Shown here in pieces: positions 56,950 to 64,000 of a stretch of DNA of 64,000 bases. This DNA is from Coniella vitis (Eukaryota; Ascomycota; Sordariomycetes; Diaporthales; Schizoparmaceae), in the NCBI GenBank assembly GCA_011317545.1, contig WUJK01000005.1:1550001-1614000 (forward strand), read 5' to 3'. Both the position numbers and the translations under genes were made by a program. The notes beneath the pieces were generated by a model. The model did no database searches. It had not been told where the DNA came from and saw nothing but the letters and a program-made list of their open reading frames with translations. The number at the start of each line of letters is the position of its first letter. Within the stretch, counting starts at the first letter, position 1.

Positions 56950-59900
56950 GGCTCGTTCGGATTTCGTCGGGTTCGTGTAATTCGGTTAGGGTGACTAGCG
57001 ATATGGATAATATCAATTGGCCGACTGAGGCTGGCAGCGCGCCGCAAGCCCCAACGGCTGGCTGGTTGGCGTTTAGGGAAGGCGTCAAGCGTCAAGCGTC
57101 AGGGTCCAAGCAGCGTCGAATTGGAGGGGCCAATTGGAGGGGCAGCCACTGGGCCAAGTGTATCAGTATTCCCTGATGGGTGCGCGCCCTGCGTGCCGCT
57201 GTGCTGACAGAGGCAGCTAGAGGGAAGAAGACAAGGAGAAAAGGAAAAGATTGATCGATCCCACCCAAGAATCACAAAAAGCTATATGTGTATGCTTGGT
57301 GGTGTGTATTTTTGCGCCTTCCCGAGACGGCCCTCGACCTCGAAGTGAATTACAAGGCGGGCATCACAAGCTACTTATCTGGCAAGGAATGGCAAGCACG
57401 AACCTTATTTATTCCGTGCCATAAGGCCGGGCCTGGCATTACGTATCACGACAGAATTAGCCTCTACTTCAGGCCAAGACCCTGTCCTCCTTGCCTGCTA
57501 AACCTGGTACGACCACACAGGGCTGGTACAAGAGGCCGGTAGCGGTACGGCCTGCACCATAGTAGACCTAGGGCAACTGCGAACCTGGGCAGTTGCTGCC
57601 AATGCCCAAACTGGCAGATGGCAAAATGGCTGGGCTGGGCTGGGCTGGACCAGTGGGCTATGGCTATGCTGGGATGGGCCTAGGACCCTGCAAGCGGCGG
57701 GACCCCACAGGCCAGCAACAACAGGCCCACAGGGGCGCTGCGGCGTGCTTGGCGGCCCAGGGGAAGCCGGTGTCCAACGGGCTGCTGCTTGCAACAACCA
57801 TCGTCACTCGTTTTTGCTGCTACTTATTATGCACACAACCGTTACCTCTACTTTCAGCCACCGCCTGCTATGCCTGTATGTTCACGCTGGCTTCATGCAG
57901 CAATGTGCATCATGGCATACCCTTTGAAAAGCGTGAGACCCTGGTGTTGGCGCCCATTTGGGCAGTTCAAGGACGGCGCCGCACGCAACGTTTTTGATAA
58001 TCACTGCATTTTGCACCATCGCCGAATCATGCTTGCCATCTGCACCCGTCTTATCTCCCATTCACAGCCTCTTTATCCTGCGAAGAGGGAGTTCGTCACA
58101 GTATCTTTATGTATTTACCGACGGTGGGATACCTGCATCGACCTGTACGATGTATCATCTCCCGACGACTGAGATGAACCTTGGTCCTTTTGCTGTCTTG
58201 AAATAGCAAGCGCCGAGCCAGAGTGCAGATTTCCGTTTTTTTTTTCTGCGGGTATCCGTCTCTCCTTTTCCTGTCTCTACTCTATATTAGTGCTCTACAT
58301 AGTACTATTCACTACATAGTATGTACACTGACATGTGTCTAGAGTGCCAAACGACCTCGGGAGCACCCCAAAGAGACTGTCTCTCGGGATATTCCACCGG
58401 GCCAGTGGGTCGCTTCGCCCCGGGGTGCCGCCGTCCCCTCTCAACACCCACACAGGCGGGCCCTGTTTGGATCTTACCGGAAGTTGTCTAAAAACAAGTA
58501 CGCGGAACGTACTGTACATGCTGAGCTCCTTCCTCCGTTGCCTCTGCTTTGATTCGAAGAGCGAAGTCGCCCGGACAATGGCGGACATGTCTGGCCGTCA
58601 ATAACGGTCGGGCACATAGCGGAAAAGGCAACAATCCCTGTGGAATGCTTGTGACACTCGCTTGAAGACTCTTTCTAGCGGCACACCTTTTTGACAAAGC
58701 GGACATATTGGCGTCGAGTCTACACGATCGAGATCCCCACGGCAGCCGTTGTCGTTGGACGGAAGAGGCCAACCGGCCGTCCAATTTCATCTCCCCATAT
58801 CGATCAAGGCTGGATTATGTCGCCACGGCGAGCGAGACATCACAAATTCATCAGAGTTAGTAGCACAGAACTCTCAAGCTGGGAGTTTATTTTGATTCGT
58901 AGGTGCGCACACATTTCTTTCCCTTCTGGTCCACCATTAGCGCCCGTGATGCTTAAGGGTTCGCGTACGTACAGGAGGACGTACTCCTTGCCTCCTTATC
59001 AGCTACATCTCCTATGCATGGACGGACAAAGAGGTACTAGGTACGGCAGGATGCTGCGCGCAACATCATGCACAGAACTGCAGATGTGGGGGTAACTTGG
59101 TGCAGGCTGCATCTGCAGGTTTCCTATCCTGTCGTGAGTTGCGCAAAGAGGTAGCTGCTCGCGTGATGCCCTAGTCCCTTGAACCAGGCCGAGGAGCAAA
59201 GACGATGTTCAAATTTTCTTAGTGATCATGAACGTCGAGAATGTGCCTTACTCCTCGTCGAAAGAGGAATACACACAGAAAAACACAACAAAACCATTGA
59301 GCTGGGAAAATTTCATTACACCGCAACTCCCATTATACCGAAGCAGTGCCGAGGATATTGGATATGAAGCCAATATGTTCGTACATGTGCCTGCGAAAGT
59401 GGCTCTGTTTGCTTTGCAGGCGTGAGCCACATTTCCATGGTGCAAACAGCTCACTCCCAGGAAAGTATTCGAGTGCTTCAACTATTTCCTACAACTTCAG
59501 TCATGAGGCCCGTACCGGCAAGCTGGCCGAAGCGGACCAGCGACCGCACCGAGGGCCGCCAAGGCTCTCAGACAAAACGAAACTTAATGATGCTATGAGC
59601 AGGGTTTATTATTGCCGTCGTCCGATGAAGAACGTTCTCGAGCAATGATGGTCAGGTCGAATGCAGGCGATGATGATAGAATGGACCATAACTATCTATG
59701 TGGATGGACCAAACACGAAGCGACACAGTCATCGACACAAGACGTCGCTGAGGACGACGAAGCACGTGGGCTCAACTCGGATCCCCTATGGTCCAGATCG
59801 CAAAATCAAATCAAAGGTGGGGTGGGGGGCCACATCTGTACAAAAGAAGAGCAAAAGGGCGGCACAGTTTCTCTCTTGCGACTTAGATATCCGCTCTATG

Positions 59901-60644
59901 AAGTGCCTTGGTTCTGCCGTCTGTCGTACTTCCAGTGTACCCATCATACCTTGATTACATATCTGGGCCCTGTTCCCCGGAGATGCAGGTGCGGAGGGGC
60001 TTTTGCACAGTATCCGTGCCATCAAGGATCGACGAAGGCAGCATTATGGAGGCTAGCTCAGTTGCCTGAGATCGTGTACTCGGGCAGTGGGATGGGAGTG
60101 ACAGGTGTGGTTGCAGTGCTGAGTGGGAACGAAGGAAGTTGGCTCGCTAGGGCGCCCCAAAAAGCAGCAGGGATTGTTTGTCCTGCTACTACTATGTACA
60201 TTGTATACATGACAATACGTAGTCCTATGTACAGGGCTGCACCCACTTAATAAGCCCACTGTCCCGTACATGGTACGTAGTATCTGCCCGATGTCCACAC
60301 CTGGCCAATAGGCATGCTTAGCGGGCTGACGCACCCTTGTCAAGAAACTTTTTTTTCCCCTTCCCCCTCTTCGTCCTCTCGGCAGTCTTTACTATGTAGC
60401 AAAAGTTGTAGCGGCTGTGCTGCCTGACTTGCTGACACAGACCAAGGACGAAGAAGAAAAAAAAAACGCGCAAGGGTCTAGCAAACGCGAATTCCCATCG
60501 TGGTGGTCTGTGTGTTCCATTTTTTGGCCTCGAGATTTTTCTCCAGGCCCTTGCACTGGAGTTTGCCCGCCCGCCCGCGTCCGCCCGCCAGAGACCAACG
60601 CCCTTGGTTTTTTTTTTTTTTTTTTTTGGTTGCCCGCGCAAAGA
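56950..60644. other. Gene-poor divergent region, SPX / MPP10
   Basis: 3.7 kb without a supported gene. 57.3-57.8 kb is GC-rich with GGGCT repeats. 58.25-58.35 kb has two ACATAGTA motifs (58297-58304, 58314-58321) and 60.19-60.40 kb two more (60190-60197, 60390-60397). A 212-codon open frame at 59612-60250 has no family-like features. The right end is the MPP10 promoter and leader with a poly-T run. Confidence 0.5.
60608..60627. repeat. Poly-T tract of 20 nt in the MPP10 leader
   Basis: Run of 20 T ending 17 nt before the MPP10 start codon. Confidence 0.85.
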
Positions 60645-63002
60645 ATGGCAGCCGCGACAGCGAACGAAGGCAGCAGCACGACCTCATCCTCGCTAGCCTC
60701 CACGACCCAAACCCTGACTCACGCCGTTTCCGAATTTTTCAATTCCAACAACAGCAACCATCACGGTCATCATACGCCGCCCTACGAGCAGAGTAGCAAC
60801 GACATTCTCATGGCTGCCCTCGCCGCCTCTCCGCGCGAGGCAGCTTCCATGCTCACATTTCTCGACGCCCTTAAGCCCGAAAACAGACATACCTTTTTGC
60901 AGCCTCCGCCGGCGCTGTCAACGGCTAGTTTACACTGGGCAAAGCATGCGCTTGATGCTTTGGCGGGACAAGTGGCTGATGAGCAGGCGGAGCGGAGACT
61001 CCAAGACAAGAAGAGAAAGAGGGAAGGCGGCAATGGAAGCGGAGACGTGCTGAAAATCCGCCGGCTGCACGTGGAGGGGTTCGAGACGGGCCAGGTTTGG
61101 CAGCAGGCTAGGAGAATTATACAGTCGACGCTGCAGACCTCACAAACTATACTTGCTGAACTTGAGGCGAATGGGACGGTGGTGGGCAAGGACGGTGTGG
61201 TCCCAGCAGTGTCTACTGATGACGCAGAGGACGAGGATGGTGAGGCTCTGAGCCAAGATGGAGAAGAGGGTGCTTTCTCCAGTGAGCCTGGCGCTGAGGA
61301 TTGGGAAGATGCAGAGTCGCAGCAATTCAATGGCTTATCGGCTGAGGAGGATGAGGAGGATGACGGCATGGAAGATCTGGGAGACCAAGATGATGCCGAC
61401 CTAGCCGAAGAGGATGGTGGCGACGACCTTGAAGATATGGAGAACCAAGACGACTTTGATGACCAGCCCACATCTACGTACGTCGAAGACCCCAACGGTT
61501 TGAACGATGGATTCTTTTCAATAGACGACTTCAACAAGCAGTCCCAGTGGTTCGAGGAGCAAGACTACAAGGCCGACCCGCACACCGACCAAGCAAGCGA
61601 CGACGAAGAGATTAACTGGCACGGTGATCCCTTTTCTCAGCCCAAAGGCAAGCCAAAGACCAAGAAGGACAAGGGTGGCGAGGAAGACGGCGCCTCCGAC
61701 CTGGAAGACATGGATGGCGATGATGAAGATGATGCTGGCCCTACCTTTGGCGACATGGATTTGGATGCCCCAGAGGGCGCCAGTGACGACGAAGCGGCGG
61801 GTGATTTGGCGGATGGGCTTGTGGGCGACATGGGCATGGACCTCACAGCAAATGACGTTTTTTACAAGGACTTTTTTGCACCACCGCCCAAGAAAGCCAA
61901 AAAGGGCGACAAGCCTAGGAAATCCCAGCCTCGCCCTCACGAGGAGCCTGACGAGCACGACATGGAGGTCGCCATGGGAGATGTGCGGCGCGATCTCTTC
62001 GACGACATGTCTGAGCACTCTGATGACGAGGACGCGCTGTCAGACGTCTCTGCTGGTGACCCAAGGTCCCGCAGGTCCGCCCATGAGCGAAGACAGGCCA
62101 AGCTGGCTGAGGAGATACGCAGGATGGAGTCTGAGCTCGTGGCCAAGCGTGCATGGACACTGTCTGGTGAGGCATCAGGTGCTAGCCGACCAGTCAACTC
62201 CCTTTTGGAGGAAAACCTGGATTTTGAGCACGCTGGCAAACCAATCACGGTCATCACCGAGGAAGTTAGCGAGGAGATTGAGGACTTGATCAAGCGCCGC
62301 ATCATTGCTGGTGAGTTTGACGAAGTTCTCAAACGGCGCCCTGACTCGGACGTTCCTGCCGATGTCCGCCGGGGGCTTATTGAGCTGGACGACAACAAAG
62401 CGAAGCAGAGTCTTGCAGAGATGTACGAGGAGGAGCATATCAAGAACGCCAACCCCGACTCGTACGTTAGTGCAAAGGATGAGAAGTCCCGCAAGGAGGA
62501 ACAGGAGATCGAGCGCATGTGGAAGGACGTTTCTGCCAAGCTGGATGCCCTCAGCAGCTGGCACTACAAGCCCAAGCCAGCCGCTCCATCTCTGACTGTG
62601 GTGGCAGACGTTGCCACGGTTACGATGGAAGATGCACAGCCCACGACGGCCCAGGGTGTCAGTGGTGGCGAGAGCATGATTGCGCCACAGGAGGTGTATG
62701 CACCTGGCAAGGACAATGCGGAACAGGGTGAGGTCGTGGCCAAGAGCGGGCTGCCTGTTGCACGCGAGGAAATGAGCCGTGAGGACAAGGCGCGCAGACG
62801 GAGACGGGAGAAGGAGAAGATCAGAAAGGCGGGCGGCGACACCACGAAGCTGTCCAAGAAGGCGCAAGAGAAGAAGAACACGATCGCGGACCTCAAGAAG
62901 GGAGGCGTCAAGGTCATTAACCGCAAGGGCGAGGTTTTGGATATGGAGGGCAAAAAGGCCCAGGACGCCAAGGCTGCGACCAGCAACAGCTTCAAGTTGT
63001 AG
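60645..63002 (+). CDS. MPP10: U3 small nucleolar RNP protein MPP10
   Basis: Intronless 785-aa frame beginning MAAATANEGSSTTSSS. MPP10 is a scaffold of the U3 snoRNP/SSU processome, bound to Imp3 and Imp4, and needed for 18S rRNA processing in the nucleolus. Visible features are several very acidic blocks (DDAEDEDGEALSQDGEEG onward, EEDEEDDGMEDLGDQDDADL and others), the conserved DDFNKQSQWFEEQDY, EINWHGDPFSQPKGK, and NDVFYKDFFAPPPKKAKKG. The C-terminal core contains HAGKPITVITEEVSEEIEDL, SLAEMYEEEHIKNANPDSYV and KLDALSSWHYKPKPA, followed by a Lys/Arg-rich end. The frame is open 76 codons further upstream, but that part is leader with a poly-T (poly-Phe) run, so the Met at 60645 was chosen. Confidence 0.95.
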   Translation: MAAATANEGSSTTSSSLASTTQTLTHAVSEFFNSNNSNHHGHHTPPYEQSSNDILMAALAASPREAASMLTFLDALKPENRHTFLQPPPALSTASLHWAKHALDALAGQVADEQAERRLQDKKRKREGGNGSGDVLKIRRLHVEGFETGQVWQQARRIIQSTLQTSQTILAELEANGTVVGKDGVVPAVSTDDAEDEDGEALSQDGEEGAFSSEPGAEDWEDAESQQFNGLSAEEDEEDDGMEDLGDQDDADLAEEDGGDDLEDMENQDDFDDQPTSTYVEDPNGLNDGFFSIDDFNKQSQWFEEQDYKADPHTDQASDDEEINWHGDPFSQPKGKPKTKKDKGGEEDGASDLEDMDGDDEDDAGPTFGDMDLDAPEGASDDEAAGDLADGLVGDMGMDLTANDVFYKDFFAPPPKKAKKGDKPRKSQPRPHEEPDEHDMEVAMGDVRRDLFDDMSEHSDDEDALSDVSAGDPRSRRSAHERRQAKLAEEIRRMESELVAKRAWTLSGEASGASRPVNSLLEENLDFEHAGKPITVITEEVSEEIEDLIKRRIIAGEFDEVLKRRPDSDVPADVRRGLIELDDNKAKQSLAEMYEEEHIKNANPDSYVSAKDEKSRKEEQEIERMWKDVSAKLDALSSWHYKPKPAAPSLTVVADVATVTMEDAQPTTAQGVSGGESMIAPQEVYAPGKDNAEQGEVVAKSGLPVAREEMSREDKARRRRREKEKIRKAGGDTTKLSKKAQEKKNTIADLKKGGVKVINRKGEVLDMEGKKAQDAKAATSNSFKL

Positions 63003-63570
63003 AGTACTTGATTGTAGATGTTGTAAGGTGGTTGACTATATACCAGATCACAAGTTTGACAGTCAGTACGTAAATGCTCACAGTGTGCAAATACTGTTGC
63101 TGAGGTATTGCCGTCGTCTCTTTGGCCTGCCGGCACGCCTTTGTCCAGGGGGATGGACCACGCACAGACCAACCGGGCAGCATCTTCAAGCATCTTAGTC
63201 AGCAAGCCCAGAGCCAAACGACCTTCTGTGACGTCCAAGACCCGAACAAGCGCAGCTCTTCCGGACCCGCTCCGCAGTCCACCATCCAATCAACGCCGAG
63301 GTTTTGGTGAGCCAGAGGCGACTTTTACCGCACGGCAACCTTGCCCATCCCCAAAGCCTCGACGAGACCTCCCACGACCACATTTGCCTAACAAGGCGAC
63401 CCTCCACCACCGACCCTCTCCACTCTCAACGTCCGTACGTCTCCATCCTGCCTCCGCCGCTTTTTGCATCCGCTCAACTGCAGAGGCAAGCCTCTCAATC
63501 AACGACGCGACATTCCGAGCTCTGTCGCCTGCAACACTCGTCCACTTCAGTTTTCTAGTCCGTCTACACC
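63003..63570. other. Intergenic gap between tandem genes
   Basis: About 570 nt between the MPP10 stop and the start of the complex I gene. It holds the MPP10 3' end and a pyrimidine-rich leader for the next gene. Confidence 0.6.
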
Positions 63571-64000
63571 ATGTCGAGCGTATTACGATCATCGGCGTCG
63601 CTCGCCTTGCGAGGTGCGTACACACACCCACTTGTTAGAATATTGAGCCTGGGAGGCCGCTCTCAACCTGCAGAGAGTCTGGGGTCATGACGACTGTGGT
63701 CGATGGATAAGGGATCCGGATCAAATCGGCTTGCGCGTTCATCCTTACGACGAGAGGGCTAACCAGAACATTTTGCTATCGCCGATATAGCCAAGCCGAC
63801 GACGACCCTCATACCCTTCCGCGTCGCTGCCGCTTCCATCTCCTCGTCCTCCAAGAACAACGCCTCGCAAATCCAGCCTCACGTTGCCACTGGCCTCCAG
63901 CCCAAGCAGGTGCCACTTGCTAGCCAGGAGGGAACCAAAGGAATTGTTCAATATGCTCTGTATGTTTTGATCACTCCATCGAATCCTTCGGCCTTCTGCC
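63571..64000 (+). CDS. NDUFS7: NADH:ubiquinone oxidoreductase NDUFS7 (PSST) subunit, 5' part only
   Basis: Two exons are visible: 63571-63613 and 63792-63959. The second intron begins GTATGT and runs past the window end. The protein starts MSSVLRSSASLALRA-KPTTTLIPFRV, an Arg/Ser/Ala-rich mitochondrial presequence. It reaches QVPLASQEGTKGIVQYAL, the conserved start of the mature PSST subunit (usually PLPSQEGTKGVVQYALTTLD). This subunit carries iron-sulfur cluster N2 at the quinone site of complex I; the cluster cysteines lie beyond the window. Identification rests on about 20 conserved residues plus the presequence. Confidence 0.8.

Noticed and set aside
59612..60250. 212-codon open frame on the plus strand
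   Set aside because: No recognisable motif, overlapping frames are equally open, and it contains promoter-type TACTATGTA motifs.
60417..60644. In-frame extension of MPP10 by 76 codons
   Set aside because: It translates a poly-T run into poly-Phe and has no family similarity; it is typical leader sequence.
1..64000. CRISPR arrays, rRNA or tRNA genes
   Set aside because: No regularly spaced direct repeats, no rRNA-like sequence and no cloverleaf with a GTTCRANNC arm were found by eye on either strand.

Overview
The window is nuclear DNA from a filamentous ascomycete (Pezizomycotina). Short spliceosomal introns (roughly 50-160 nt), GT..AG borders, CTGAC/TACTAAC branch points, long pyrimidine-rich leaders and fungal-type proteins all support this. 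The RPB2 and CTNNBL1 sequences look like Sordariomycetes, probably Hypocreales; that placement is inference. No rRNA, tRNA, CRISPR array or recognisable transposon was found.

Layout. 1-2.9 kb: gene-free, full of homopolymers and microsatellites. 2.9-5.0 kb (-): patatin-like protein with glycine at the nucleophile position. 7.2-8.1 kb (+): decayed thioredoxin-reductase-like pseudogene. 8.2-9.6 kb (-): double GFA-domain protein whose 3' end is frameshifted at a homopolymer. 10.0-10.7 kb (-): GNAT acetyltransferase. 14.4-20.0 kb: compact block with a histidine phosphatase (-), CTNNBL1 (+), V-ATPase subunit G (-, with a 9-nt micro-exon) and PET117 (+). 20.5-24.4 kb (-): RPB2. 26.4-29.9 kb (+): two related Ser/His-rich low-complexity genes. 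30.4-31.9 kb (-): indoleamine 2,3-dioxygenase. 33.3-35.2 kb (+): VPS23/TSG101. 35.7-37.4 kb (-): secreted GH43 plus CBM35. 39.0-41.9 kb (-): caspase-like domain fused to C2H2 zinc fingers. 42-49 kb: long gene-poor stretch. 49.1-50.3 kb (+): DUF3445 heme N-demethylase-like. 50.7-52.4 kb (-): GH79. 55.2-56.9 kb (-): SPX-domain membrane protein. 60.6-63.0 kb (+): MPP10. 63.6 kb to the end (+): first exons of complex I NDUFS7.

The genes do not form one pathway. Housekeeping functions (transcription, splicing, ribosome biogenesis, vacuolar acidification, respiration, ESCRT, NAD synthesis) alternate with accessory ones (two secreted glycosidases, the caspase/zinc-finger fusion, the Ser/His-rich pair). 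The GH43 and GH79 enzymes could both act on arabinogalactan-type or glucuronic-acid-bearing glycans, but they lie 13 kb apart.

The most notable points are the dispersed near-palindrome TACATAGTA in intergenic DNA, the Ser/His-rich gene pair, the caspase-like/C2H2 fusion, the 3-nt start exon plus 9-nt micro-exon of the V-ATPase G gene, and the nucleophile-less patatin. Gene structures were assembled by eye from splice signals and family similarity; no alignment or database search was run.
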